Below are positions 29,927 to 41,579 of a stretch of 64,000 bases of DNA, one piece after another. Under the pieces are notes generated by a model. That model saw nothing but the letters and a program-made list of their open reading frames with translations, did no database searches and was not told the DNA's origin. The position numbers and the translations under genes were made by a program. This stretch comes from Bremia lactucae (Eukaryota > Oomycota > Peronosporomycetes > Peronosporales > Peronosporaceae): contig NC_090610.1 of the NCBI RefSeq assembly GCF_004359215.1, forward strand, positions 12,871,711 to 12,935,710, written 5' to 3'. Numbering within the stretch: position 1 is the stretch's first letter; each line of letters opens with the position of its first letter.

Positions 29927-30400
29927 GGATGCGTTTGCATCCTACGTGGCAATTCTATTGTGTACGCATTGCCTCTGCGATGCAGTACACGGAAAGGTCC
30001 AATGAACTTGGGTAGTAGTTTACTACCCACATTAGTGACTACATGTTAAGGTTAGTTTACCGTAGACAGTAGTACTAGACCATTAATTTTAAATGAAAGA
30101 ACATTTGCTCTTCAATGTTTGTCTGCATTCCGTTTCTGACGGTCCACTACGTTAGCAATGGAATCCTGAACGAAACGGATTATTGATTCTCGAGTTAGCA
30201 GAAATTCTTCTGCTGACTCATTTGTTTTGTCTCTTTCAGTGCGCTTTGTGCGCACTGCCATGAGATCTTTCTCGTCTTCGATGTCGATTGTTTCGACATC
30301 GACATCACTCGCGTCGTTGTTAACTTGACGCGTGATGAGCATGAGCCAGAAGTGGTTTTGCTCGTACAGGGATCCCCCCCCGTGAGGCATGGAAGTCCTG
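29267..30400 (-). pseudogene. Integrase C-terminal region and chromodomain of element 3
   Basis: From 30390: ESIIRFVQDSIANVVDRQKR, then a GPY/F-type segment KLLPKFIGPFRVLHRRGNAY and RRMQTHPTFSVGRLHPYH (about 30020-29890), a proline-rich linker ending FFSPPPQALVDSRDGQRF, and a chromodomain (FLVERNVNHRDVKGQRTSYL, VRWRGYPPSHDSWEPRSEL) at 29500-29300. Chromodomains on gypsy integrases target insertion to marked chromatin. Several stops are present, and a 220-bp piece (30265-30380 and 30490-30600) is duplicated upstream. Confidence 0.8.
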
Positions 30401-30609
30401 CCTCACGAGACGACGGATGCAGTTTGAATCTTGCACCGGTTGGAGTTAGTCTCTCAAACTCAATGCAAATCGTGTTTAGTTTTGAAGTCTCATCTTTGAT
30501 GTCGATTGCTTCGACATCGACATCATTCGCGTCGTTGGAAACTTCGACGCGTGGTGAGCATGAGCCAGAAATGGCTTTGCTTGTGCGAGTCCACCCCTCC
30601 CCTTAAACA

Positions 30610-31512
30610 AGAGAATCCCTCTAATTGGTGGGTATGCGTGGATGGCGTAAGTCATTCACGATGAACGGTGTATGCTTTGTAGACGCATGCACCGAATTAT
30701 TGATGGCGGATTCGACCATCGGACGTAACCTCGAAGTATAGCTTCGAGGACGCGATTTGAGCATTCTGTCTGACCATCTGTCTCTGGATGATCAGAAGTT
30801 GACATAGCAAGCCGTGTTCCGATTTCTCGGAACACGGATTGCCAAAACTCCGCCGTAAATCGTGGATCTCTATCCGAGACCAGCCATGGAGTTTGAATAC
30901 CGTGTCGATAAAGACACGGTATTAGCGTCCAATGTCTTTGACATTGCGAATGAAGGCGCTCCAGGCTTGCATAAGCGAGGCTTTATCTCGCTTATTGTTG
31001 CCAGTGTACCATCGATGCTTGAAATAAGCATTGAGATGAAAATCTTTCTCAGCGCGAAAGTTCTTCGCACTGGGATCAAGGCCAAGTGGCTTTGTCGCAA
31101 TAAATAAGGGATATTTATTGTGAGGAGTAGTCCCTCTAAACAAGCTATTGATTAGCCGTTCGGGCAAAAGCCACGGCTTCTTTTCAGGGGCGAGATGAGA
31201 CATTTTATTGTCTTCACTCCCCTGAGTGGTACCCACTGAAGCAGGGGTGCCACCAGAATTTTTATTACGATGGCTTGCCAGTGCATAATTCATGGCAAGG
31301 AGTTCCTTGTCATGCACTGGGCAATTGCGTTCAGCTGGTTGCAGCTGACGCAATTGGTAACAGACGACGCACTCCGCGCCGTCTGTATCGTATTGCATTA
31401 ATGTGCAGCCGATAGCGGTATCGCTGGCGTCAGAGACCACATGGAATGGTCTATCTTGATCTGCAATCGCCAAGATGGGCGATTGCATCAAGCTTTGCTT
31501 GATACCTTTCAA
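30610..31512 (-). pseudogene. RNase H, zinc-knuckle insert and integrase scraps of element 3
   Basis: 31512-31260 is RNase H (SPILAIADQDRPFHVVSDAS, LQPAERNCPVHDKELLAMNY). The same open frame runs on into sequence foreign to pol: APEKKPWLLPERLINSLF and PSAKNFRAEKDFHLNAYFKH (to 30922), related to the antisense ORF of element 2 at 27100-27477. Left of it (30920-30610) come short integrase pieces near RRSFGNPC and NGLRHPRIPT. Sequence from the antisense ORF therefore appears to have replaced most of the integrase N-terminal part. Confidence 0.65.
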
Positions 31513-31636
31513 TGGGACGCTGACAATTAGCGTTCCATAACCAATTCCCTTTTTTTAAAGAGACGAGAGAGATGAACTGTCATCTCGGCATAGTTGCGAG
31601 AGTACTTGTGCAAGTACGCCGATAAACCAAGGGACG

Positions 31637-32693
31637 TTATAAGTCCTTGACATCGACTGGATCTGGCCAGTCGGTGATTGCCTTGATCTTTTCGGGATCA
31701 GGGCGCACGCCGTGTTTACCGACGATGCACCCAAGAAGTGGTATTTCGCTTGCAGCGAATATACACTTCTTGAGATTTGCATACAACTTATGCTTTCGCA
31801 TAAGTGTAAGAAGCTGAAGTACGTGAGTTTTATGAGCTTCCACGTCCATCTTTCCGTCCCTAAACCGGCTGTGGACGATTACATCGTCAAAATAACTCGG
31901 TGCGAATTTTTCGCACCGGTCTCAATAGATTCGTTACGCATCTGTTGAATGTTGCAGGGGCGTTACAAAGCCCCTGAGGCACCACTAGCCATTCCCAGAG
32001 CATCCCACTGGGAATGCTCACTGCTGTGTACGGGATGTCCCGTTCACGCATAAGGATCTGTTAAAATTCATCTATCAGATCCATACAAAAAGAGATGGTA
32101 CTCTTAGACATACCATCTATGATTACGTCTTTTCTAGGTATCGGCGTTTGAGCCGGTACCGTTGCATCATTCAGATGATTAAATGCGTGCAATATCCGCC
32201 ACCCTCCTGTAACTTTTTGCACACAGAAGGTCGGAGAGCTATGTGGGGAGGTTGACTCCCTTACATGGCCCGCTTTTAATCAATCGATAAATAGTTCATC
32301 GATCGCAAGTACTTGTTCACGAGGCAGTCGCCACTGCTTCATGACAGAGTACTTCGAGCCCGGTTCGAGCTCGATCTCATGTCAAGTGCCTGAAACAGTT
32401 CCATGTGAGTTGCCATTATCCTTAGGCAACTCGCATGGAACTGTTTCAGGGAATACATCCCTATATTTAATCAAATCCTTATATAAAGGATTTATCTGAT
32501 GTGACTCCCAGGATTGAGTAGTATGTCTTCCAATCCGAGTCTTTACATCGAGAGCACTTTCGTCCATCGATGAGCTGCTGAGAACCCGTTCGTTCTCTGC
32601 AAAAATTATCGCTGGCCGAATATCGGTTACGTATTCGTCCTCTGTGACGAGTACGCATATCTGCTTGATTCTACCACTATGCAGATCTCTCAA
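31637..32693 (-). pseudogene. Reverse transcriptase and linker of element 3
   Basis: Matches the element 1 segment at 1654-2710 base for base wherever I compared, including the same stops, frameshifts and 26-bp inverted repeat. Contains the YFDD-type motif near 31875 and LYANLKKCIFAASEIPLLGC. Confidence 0.85.
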
Positions 32694-33303
32694 GAAACGC
32701 TTAGGTTCTAGGGTTGGTTATTGAGTTATCTCCGAAGTAAACTTCGGAGGCGCTTACAGATCAAGATATAAGCGCCTACTCTTGATCAGTCATTAACCAA
32801 GACATTCAATGTCTCGGTTTCTTTCTGGGACCCCTTTTCCACAGGCTGCAGAGGGATTTATCTCTCGGGATGCTTAAGTCTTGCCACTTTAGCATTGACT
32901 ATTTGAGGAGATTTCTTCTCAAGTACGTCGAAACTTATTTCTTCGCGTCTTCCGACTGTGATTGCGCTATCACAGTCAGGTCTTTTACTGTCGACTCTCC
33001 TTACGAGGTAGGATCATCGTGTATCCCTTTTGGGCAACCGGTATCTTCCTTGGATGTCGCCCGCTAGGCGTACATTCATGTCGCAATCCACTCGACTTAT
33101 TCGAGTGGTGGACCTTCGGCGCTGCCTGTGCATTCGCACAGCCGCGGCAGCTGACTCCACAGTTTGATTGCTAATCACACTGTGATCTTGTGCAGTCGTA
33201 CTAACGACCGTACCACAAGTGAGCCATCGCACTCACTCGTAGTACATCCACATGCTTGTGGGCGCTCCAAAACGTCTATCAGATGAACAAGTAGCGGGCA
33301 TCT

Positions 33304-33660
33304 TTACGGATCGATGCTGCCAGCTGTTTCTTGGCTCATATTTTCTGAGCCAAGTAAACCTAGGATGACATCAAATTTGTCATCCAAATCCAGTACGACG
33401 AAATCGTCATTGTACTGTAAATCTTTTGAACTGTAGTGAAATTTCACTACGAGTATTATTACTGTCGCTAGACGCACCGTTATCCTCGTTGGAGGTATGT
33501 CGCGAGCCGCTAGACGCATCATAATCCTAGTTGGAGGGATGTCGCTCTCAACATATTTGAGCCTACGACCCTCTAGCGACTGGCGACGAATAAAGTTAAT
33601 TGACGCCTCACAGTTCACTAGGGCTCCATGTGACGAATCATTTGTCACCTTTAACTTCAA
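33304..33660 (-). pseudogene. Aspartic protease of element 3, with internal duplication
   Basis: 118 codons: VNCEASINFIRRQSLEGRR stands at the active-site position (the D-S/T-GA triad is lost) and DLDDKFDVILGLLGSEN at the end. A segment DIPPTRI-x-RLA is repeated in tandem (about 51 bp at 33465-33560). Confidence 0.7.
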
Positions 33661-33768
33661 GGTGATGAGAAATACACATCGCTAGGTGCAGAGACACATA
33701 ATGATTGTGTGTCTGGAACAACATTTGTCAAGAGATTTGCAAACTCTCTTAAGTTGCTGGATCAGTAA

Positions 33769-33784
33769 CTACAAAGTGCTACCA
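33769..33784 (-). other. Primer-binding site, element 3
   Basis: On the minus strand TGGTAGCACTTTGTAG, directly inside the 5' LTR. Confidence 0.75.
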
Positions 33785-33786
33785 GG

Positions 33787-34220
33787 AAAAACAAAGCACT
33801 GCCGACTTAAACTGCTTCAGTAAAAGTCCACTTCTCACTGCTTCAGTGCGAGTGGTCCTCGCGTCACTTCACGTACACTAGTACGTGCAGAGGAAGACTC
33901 TTTTTAAAACACTTGCATAAAGAGGGTTAAATGTAAACTGTATTTGATTAAATTAAGTTCTTCTTTTCTATCTATTTTCTTCTAACGTAATTATATACTA
34001 ATACAAACATTGATAAAGTCTTATCTGTCTCTCTCTTTGCGCGCGTCCAGCGCTGACTGGACCGCGGATAAAGTATATAAAATAGCTTATATCTACCAAT
34101 GGATAAGCTTTTCGAATATTACTACGTCAGTAATATTCTCTAAATACTATCTACTTTTGAATTAAAATATTAATTAACAACCTTTAAGTGTTAATTAATG
34201 GAACGATCCACCACGTTAAA
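33787..34220 (-). repeat. LTR type A, 5' LTR of element 3
   Basis: Full length, with a mutated terminus (AAAAACAAAGCACTGCCGAC) next to the primer-binding site and a mutated distal end (CGATCCACCACGTTAAA). It has clearly diverged from its partner at 28103-28541, so the insertion is old. Confidence 0.8.
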
Positions 34221-34617
34221 AATTAGACCCACCACTTGGGTGTGCATCACATTGTAACCCACCCTTATGTATGTGATGCACCTGAGGGCATTCACATCAA
34301 CGGGAATGACGGCTAGCGAAATCCAGATATTTAGAATAATATCCATGCAATAAATATCAGTGCATATTGACAGTGATGGCATTTATGATTGGAAAATTAG
34401 GTTTTATATTTAATACGATTAAATATATACCAGTCTGAAAACAACTTCCTAGTTGACAAGTGCGCACGTGGAGCCGGATTACCGCTCCCGTGACGTCACT
34501 GACACTAGGTTTTTAGTTCGTTGGGCGAGGTTGCTTAGGCGCTCACCAACTACCTCACTGTGCTCAAAAGTTGCGTGCTAGTACTGCGTGGCAGCTTTAG
34601 AGGCGCCCGCCTATACT
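34221..34617 (+). repeat. Probable 5' LTR region of element 4
   Basis: No coding sequence. It ends one base before a primer-binding site (TGGTAGCATTAGTAGTACTC at 34618). An internal dyad (GTGCATCACA and TGTGATGCAC, 34244-34282) brackets a possible LTR start TGTAACCC at 34253. Boundaries are uncertain because no second copy of this LTR is in the window. Confidence 0.4.
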
Positions 34618-34859
34618 TGGTAGCATTAGTAGTACTCGTCTCTCGGAGCGTGTCAGTGAGCATGTGCCTCGATATTGATTGGGCTCATTTCCCACACCTC
34701 TTTGAACATCATCGGGAGGTGGCAGAGCACTTGGTGTAGGGACATGGGGGGCAAGCCCTGGCCAGCTCTTTGTAAGTCCTCCTGATCCACATGTTGCTCA
34801 GCTAAAGCAGTTTGAGGCATTCGTGATTGGACAGCGAAGGGCCGCGTCCGGGCACAGAG

Positions 34860-35640
34860 CCATGCTGCGAAGGAATCCGTCACTAAGACTCAGGATGAGC
34901 TTAGGCGAGAGCAGGCTTGGAGCGAGGCTCTCAACAGGACTGTTGAGATGCTCTACGCCCGGCTGCATCAGCCGAGGCCAATTCGGAGGACCCGCCCAAG
35001 TTCGATGGAACTGCAGCGCACACTATTGTCCACTGGCTTTTAGCCGAGGTGCAATGCGGTGTGGAGCAGCTCATAGAAGCCGACACCCAGATGGTGTCGT
35101 TTACCATGTCGCAGTTGCGCGGTAAGGCCTCAGGTGGGGTTACTCGTCGCTCATGGCGGATAGAAAGGCTTTCCCTGCATGGGCCTTCATTAACGAAAAG
35201 ATTCGCACAATATGCCAGCCGCCGAAGGAAGAGGTGTTGCTTCAGGCACGCTTCTTTGGGGCGCGCCACCAGGCAAAGCGTATGGCAGGAGATGCGCTCG
35301 CGGTCGGAATATATTACCGTAGGTCTGATTTCGGGGCACATTAAGGTGCCCACGTTTATGAAAATTATGAAACGGCCCATCGCGACAGGATCTTTTTAGA
35401 AAGGTGCCGTCGCAGGTTAAAGACGCAATCCAAATTGCCTTAGTTGAGGAGCAAACCTTCAACAGTGCCTCGGCAACAGCTTGGTACAAGCCCTCGGCCG
35501 AGAGGTCAGAGATGCCACTCCTATGGAGTTGAGCAATGTAGACGTAGTCTATTTTAAATACGGCAAGCGCGGCCATATAATGGTTCGCTGCTATGCCAGA
35601 GTCTCTGTTGGTGCGAAGACGCCCAGAAGAGGACTCTCTT
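34860..35640 (+). pseudogene. Gag of element 4
   Basis: Plus-strand pieces in three frames: FDGTAAHTIVHWLLAEVQCG, LIEADTQMVSFTMSQLRGKA, PPKEEVLLQARFFGAR, and near 35545 a zinc knuckle whose first two Cys are both Tyr (YFKYGKRGHIMVRC). Many frameshifts. A long minus-strand frame here (35190-35801) has no domain and is a shadow. Confidence 0.75.
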
Positions 35641-35859
35641 CCTAACGGGTGATGGCAAGAACCAGCGTGCAAAATGCATGAGCTCCGCATCGACCACTGA
35701 GGCGTCGGAAAATGCAGGAGCGCAGTAGTGACGGGATGCCCTACTGACGCGGACTCTGAAGCTACCTCAAAAATTAGAGTTATCGAACAAATGGGTAGCA
35801 CGTCCTTGAGGTCTCGAAATTTCGGTCCTCGACATTACTGGTCTATAGCGCTGAGTATG

Positions 35860-37137
35860 AGTCTATGACCAAGTGATGACTTTTCTCGTGGATTTGGGTA
35901 CATCACAGAAGTGATGTGAAATTTGTGGCTTTAAAACAGCCGGCGATGTATGCGTTGATTTTCCAGGGTGGCAAGCGAAAAGAGGCGACCATTCGTTTAG
36001 CGAACGGCGAGTAAAATCTGAGGAGCTCAAGTTGAACTCGCCTTCAGCCTAAGAGACTTCTCTTGTAAGAAGAAGTTCATAGTGCTAGGTATGGATAGTT
36101 CGTATGACCTCATCCTCGGCACACCATGGTTGACAAAACATCAACCATGAATAGACTGGCTTACATGCACAGTTTACTCTACGCAGGACACCGGAAAGGA
36201 TGTGCTCCTGTGAGAGGCTTATGAAAGTGATGTCGTGTCCAACAACGTGGAAAGTGTACTAACAGAAAGTAAGGCCACACAATGTCCTACCCAGCTCGGA
36301 GAGATTGGTGCTGTGATAAGGACGATGACTAGTAGTCGTGCATTCAATGATCCTGCCCAAAGATGAGAGCCTGTGGCAGCAGGCGGGTCTCCCGGAAATG
36401 TCGTGGAATCTGTTTCTGTCCGAACTTGTGGAAGGAAAGATTCACGAGATAGTCGCACCAGTCCCAGAAGAGAACTTGGTGGACTGCTGCTCATCGTCCA
36501 TAATGGACGAGAGTGCCTTAGAAACAGACAAAAACGAGCGATTTGCGGCTCAAGACGTGGGGCCTTAAAAGACAGCTCATTTATTTAGATTCTGTGGAAA
36601 CATCGTGATGTGTTCCCCGATGAAGTGCCGAGCCGCCTACCGGTCGATATGGGGGTATCGAGAACGAAATTGATTTGAAACCTGGCGTATTGTGTGACCA
36701 GGCAATGGCCGTTGCCGAAAGAACAAGTCGATTATATCGATAAATTCTTCAGCGTGCGCGGGGCTTGTACGTGAGAGTAAGTTGCCTCACTGCAGCCCGA
36801 CCTTCCGTGTGCGTAAGGACACAGGTGGATGGCGCGTGGTTCACGCCTGAGAACGGCCACCATACCTGCGCAAATGCCAATCCCGTGGAATGATGTCTTG
36901 TCGAAATCCTTTGGGAGGTCAATTATTTTTGCATTGGATTTAAAATACTACCATCAGGTACTCCAATGTTGCAAAAACAGCAGTAAGCACCCCAAGCGGT
37001 CTGCTTTGGGAGTGGCTTGTGATGCCGTAATGTTGAAAAACGCATTGGCGACATTCAACCGAGTGGTGGCTCACGTGATGCGTCAGCACCGCACATACGC
37101 GCTCCATTAATTTGACGATGCATTTGTGCATAGTAGG
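35860..37137 (+). pseudogene. Protease, linker and RT fingers/palm of element 4
   Basis: Protease end GMDSSYDLILGTPWLTKHQP (about 36090-36145); linker ENLVDCCSSSIMDESALE (36480-36530); RT with KDTGGWRVVHA-like sequence near 36820, IPWNDVLSKSFGRSI, ALDLKYYHQVLQ, WLV-MP, and the FDDAFVHSRA catalytic stretch cut by element 5. Confidence 0.8.
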
Positions 37138-37142
37138 GCCGA

Positions 37143-37461
37143 TCTAATGGGTTATATTACAGGATTAACACAAAGCAAAATAAGCAATTCCGCTTGAAAA
37201 CAGGTGTGTGCCCGAATAGCGGGCACAACGCAACAATTTATTATTGCTTCAGTATTGGGGGCCTAAAGACCCAATATGGACCATGATTAATTACCTGGAA
37301 AAAAAAGTTTCCGAATACGGGAACACAGTCGTACTTGATACAATAAAAATCTTCGTAAAGATTAGATAAATTATATTTTTTACTTGATACATAATACTTA
37401 GGCTAGAGGCTTCCTCGAGCGTTCGTGTAAGCTAGTGACGGGACGCTTTAGCCCCGCTACA
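37143..37461 (+). repeat. 5' LTR of element 5
   Basis: 319 bp, TCTAATGGGTTATATTACAGG ending GCCCCGCTACA. It has many small differences from its 3' partner, so the insertion is not recent. Confidence 0.88.
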
Positions 37462-37462
37462 C

Positions 37463-38190
37463 CGGTAGTACTTCGTAGTCCTTCCTATGCTCGAGCTTGG
37501 AATGAGCGAATCGTCGTATTTGGACGCTCCAGATTTGCTTCTGGAGCACACGACCTTCCCTCATCTCACTGGTGTTGAGTGGGATGCCCTCGGTCGCCTC
37601 GCGGCGTTATCGGGAGAGGCGTTCATCGTGTCGCTGATGAGACCTGCGACGTTCGACGCACAACGTCTCACCCCTACATACATTTATGGCCCCGCGAGCT
37701 CACCTAATCCAATCGGCGAGGTTTACCTCCCTCGTGATCTTCACGGAACGATTCCGTGAGGATATAAACATCCACCCCCTCCGGAGAAGGTAAAATCGAT
37801 TGTCTTTGAATAGATGGTTCCGAGAAGCCAACATCGCCATCGCATCGAGGCTCCTCGAGACGCCCCAGTCGAAGGTCTACTTCCTCCTTTCCCATCTCAC
37901 TGGGAAATCCAAGGAATGTGCTTTTGGTAAGCTCGTCGTGGACGAGCACGCGTTTCCCACCATAGATGCCATCCAGGATGACCTTCGCCTTGCTTTCGAG
38001 CCACCGCAAGAGGAAAAAAACGGTGCGCTTAAGATTCCTGTCCATGTGGGAGGGTAAAATGGCGATGCGCGACTACGTGCAGATGGCTCGGCATCTGGCA
38101 TCTTGTATCATCACACATTCCATGAACAAGACAGGGTTGCCAGATTCTCGCAAAGCCTACCATGACTGCGACTCAAATCGTTCTTAGCGC
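37463..38190 (+). pseudogene. Gag capsid of element 5
   Basis: 37487-37756 starts MLELGMSESSYLDAPDLLLE; 37800-38187 has [38 protein letters not shown] and [20 protein letters not shown], the helical pattern of the gypsy capsid. A frameshift lies near 38035, after which MAMRDYVQMARHLASCIITH continues. Confidence 0.8.
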
Positions 38191-38192
38191 GC

Positions 38193-39550
38193 TTATTTTG
38201 GCTCAGCTCTTCGATGTCGCGTCATTTGCTCTCCGTTTGTCGCGGTAACCATCTCGTTGGTGATCAAACATACCTGTTCCACAGTGCTTCCCTTTAGGCA
38301 CATGGGAAATGCTTCCAGGAGAGCCCTTGAATCACGAGGTGGACTCGCGATTTCAATGTAATAGCGCCTTTGCATACTCCCTTCCACGTCTTGTACACAT
38401 TCCAACACTGATATCTCGATGCTTGCGTCCCCGTCGTGCTTCGAGTCGATACTCGAAGCTGGCGAACCATAGCGGTGATGAACCCTTACCCTCTCTAGGC
38501 ATTGGATCGTCATCCATGATGCCGCAAACACGTGACGGAAGTAATACATGCTCGACCGTCGACATTTGATGCGGGAGCTAGTCGACCGCCGTAAACCCGT
38601 GTGAGATCCCCTGCTCGACCACAAATTAAAAATATTGCACATGTTTGAACCTTGGTTCGACCACAGTGGGTGATGATGGGAGACCCAGTCCGAAAATCAT
38701 GTTCTCGCGTGAGGGCTCCTGTCGTCCACGTCGTATTCACGTGGAAGCACCTGCTCGACCACGAATTGCCCTTGTGAGAGCCTCTGCACAACCACGAGGA
38801 GTGTAGATGGGAACCCCGGTTCATGCACTGCATGCACGTGCGGAAACCCCTACTCGACCGCGTCGACCTCTTGTGGGAGCCACTGCTCATCTGCATCGTT
38901 CTCTTCGCTGTGATGCGAGGAGTCTCTGTCAATTATGTCCGAAAGAACACAAGCAGCACAAGGGGCCATCGCTCGCTCTATGCACCGCAGACGTCGTGAA
39001 TTCACGATCCACGACTGTGACGTCGTCCACTCACTTAGGGATAAGAAGAGATTAATAAACACTTCACTGACGTCAAACTTGCGTCGACGTCTCATCGATC
39101 TGGTTAACCGGTAAATTTGGGACTAATTACGTGCCAGCCATAGTATGTTCAGGATGCAATCGAATGCATAGATCATCGCGATAACCAAGAAATCATCATA
39201 ACTGCGAAAACCGTCTAACGTATACGGCAATGACACTTTGCGCCGCGATACGCGATGTTGTTTCCGGTCTGCCAAGTTGACAATGACTTGGCAAGGCCCC
39301 CCCGCGGATATGAATGCTGAGAAGCAGTATCGATAAATAAGTTTCACAAAAGAAATTGTTCGTCGCGCCTGACTCCTGGAGCGCTCGTAGAGATCGTCGG
39401 ACACCGGCGACATTTAAATTGACGATAATCAGGCGTGAATCACCAGTCGTAGTGGTGGCTTTTAACCGTGCAGGGCGCTCTGCTAGTTGAAAAGTCGGGC
39501 TGCCACTCGACGACCCGGACCTCCTTTTCAACCAGCAGAGCGCCCTGCAC
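38193..39550 (-). pseudogene. Inverted segment of element 5 carrying protease
   Basis: The aspartic protease lies on the minus strand, opposite to the rest of the element: ALQESGATNNFFCE (active-site D changed to E), VNLADRKQHRVSRRKVSLPY, and FDCILNILWLARN at the C-terminal signature (about 39590-39123). Downstream on that strand is a charged linker with degenerate repeats (VEQ-VLP-like). The right breakpoint region coincides with a 27-bp inverted repeat at 39468-39550. Confidence 0.7.
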
Positions 39551-39625
39551 CTAATGGTCCCGACTGTTTTTGGACGTACGACCGGGATAGCACCCTCATT
39601 ATAGGCGTCCCCTATATAAGCCGAC

Positions 39626-41330
39626 ATGTCGCGCGGCATTCAGCCGCGCGATACCCTGGCTTCGACAGCGAAAGCGAACCATTTTTTTTTGACGCCCGGT
39701 GCGCGGGTCCCCATTAAAGAAAGTCGCATGTCGTTGGCCAGACGACGACTTAATCGCATCGAAGCCCATAGGCTCCGGACTAGAGGGTCGCGTAACGGTG
39801 ACAGCCGAAGGCTTGGTAGAAGCTTAATGACCCTTAAGTCTTCACGGAGAGCAATGGCAAAAGCCTCCTCCAATGTGGCAGGCTCCGCACGCTTCAGCGA
39901 TAAGCGGGCCTACCCCCCAAACATACCATCCAGAAAGACATTCACCTGTGTGTATACCGACATTGCTCGTGAAAATGCAGACGCATTCCCGGACACGATT
40001 CCGGCCGAACTTCGTGCCGATCGTGGTGTTCAGCTCGACATTGATTTCGTGCTAAGTTCGAAGTGTTGCGTGGCACGGCAGTGGCCGTTGCCTCGAGATC
40101 AAGTCGAGGCTATTGACAAATTCTTCGAAGGCCGCCGCAAGGCGGGTCAAGTGCCCGAGAGTACCTAGCCACATTCAAGTCCAACCTTCTGGGTGAAGAA
40201 GGCTACGGGAGGCTGGCGATTGGTGCATGCGTTTACTACGCCACTATTCCTGCGCAAACGCCTATCCCCAGGAAGAAGCTGGTATTAAGCTCGATGTCAG
40301 GAAGCGTCATCTTAAGTGCCATCGATCAAATCGATGGCTTCTACCAAATCCTGATGCAACCGAGCGACATACCACTCACAGCGGTAAGTACCCCTAGTGG
40401 CATGCTATGGGAATGGCTAGTGATGCCACACGGGTTGAAAATTGCACCGGCCACTTTCAATTGCATGGTGTCACAAGTGTTGAGACCACTCCAGGACTTT
40501 GCTCCTATTACGACATGATCTCCGTCCACAGTCGCGCTGGGGACAACCTCAACGATGTACATTTCACCTTCAACACTTGAGACAGGTTATTCAAGTCATG
40601 CGAGACAACAAGTCGTGTGCAAATTTCAAGAAGTGCGTCTTTTGTGCACTGGAAATTCCGGTGCTCGGTTGCTATGTAGGAAAGTCGAGAGTTCGACCTG
40701 ATCTAGAGAAGGTGTCGTCACTCTGTTCTTGGCCCTCGCCCAAGAACCCTTCGGAGTTGCGTCAGTGGCTCGGCCTGGCTAATTACTTGTATAAGTATAC
40801 GAAGGATTAAGCCGGTACTTAAGAGCCTTTGTCGTTTTTTTTGAATAAGACGCCACAACCACGTGGCGTCTCGAGCATCAAGCGGCGTTGATGCAGTGAA
40901 GAAGAGCCTGGCTTCAGCACCAGTGTTGGTCATTCCAGCCAACTCCAAGCCATTCCGCGTGGTATGCGATGCAAGGGACTTCGCAATGGTTGCGCCCTCA
41001 TGCAATTTGATGATAAGGCCGTAAATGAATCGTGAGTTATCAGTCACGATAGTTGAAGTCGGCGGACGAAAATTATTCAGTTCATAATAAGGATTTATTA
41101 GCAATGCGGTACGCACTCATCAAGTTCCGTGTGCTTCTGCTTGGGGAACGTACATTTACTTTGTATACCGATTATGCATCGCTGCGCACAGCGATGAAGA
41201 CTCCGCACTTGTCTAACGGATGGTACGGTGGCTGTATTTAATACCTGAGTACAACTTCGTCGTGCATTACAAACAGGGCAAGACCAAAGTTCTTGCTGAT
41301 GCTATGTCACGACGTCCCGACTACTATCCT
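39626..41330 (+). pseudogene. Reverse transcriptase and RNase H of element 5
   Basis: Pre-RT PDTIPAELRADRGVQLDID (39990-40050), QWPLPRDQVEAIDKFFEGR, DQIDGFYQILMQPSDIPLTA, MPHGLKIAPATFNCMVSQVL, a frameshifted YYDD-type site near 40510, CANFKKCVFCALEIPVLGCY and RQWLGLANYLYKYTKD. RNase H pieces follow: TLYTDYASLRTA and VLADAMSRRPDYYPR (41300). At least four frameshifts. Confidence 0.85.
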
Positions 41331-41579
41331 CGGACCGCGCTGAGTCGCCAGGTGACTGACGACAATGAAGAATGAGATCGATGTGAGATGTGTGTATCGC
41401 TAAATGTAACTCGGATCTCCCCTGACTGTGCTTATTCGACGAAATAGTTGCTGCTAACGAGAGTAATCCGATTACGCGGATGTTATCGCTTATCTACGCG
41501 CTCCTACTGATGTTGCACTGGGAGCTCTGTGACGAACCAAGCGTGATCAAGCTCAGCGATACAATTTAGACGGCGACCT

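Larger units (their letters stand above)
28103..34220 (-). mobile_element. Element 3: Ty3/gypsy retrotransposon, both LTRs present, degenerate
   Basis: Minus-strand order: 5' LTR 34220-33787, primer-binding site 33784-33769, protease, linker, RT, RNase H, integrase, chromodomain, polypurine tract 28558-28543, 3' LTR 28541-28103. Gag is missing: protease begins within 110 bp of the primer-binding site. Antisense frames occupy the 3' part. No matching 5-bp target duplication is evident. Confidence 0.85.
34618..37142 (+). mobile_element. Element 4: Ty3/gypsy, left part (interrupted by element 5)
   Basis: Primer-binding site at 34618, gag about 34860-35640, protease about 35860-36160, linker 36370-36600, then RT up to FDDAFVHSRA at 37137, where element 5 is inserted. 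The RT resumes at 44596 with AEVGLSKIES. It belongs to a subfamily different from elements 1-3. Confidence 0.85.

Noticed and set aside
35190..35801. 203-codon minus-strand open frame
   Set aside because: It lies opposite the decayed gag of element 4 and has no domain-like pattern; no related frame is seen in other copies, unlike the antisense ORFs of elements 2, 3 and 7.
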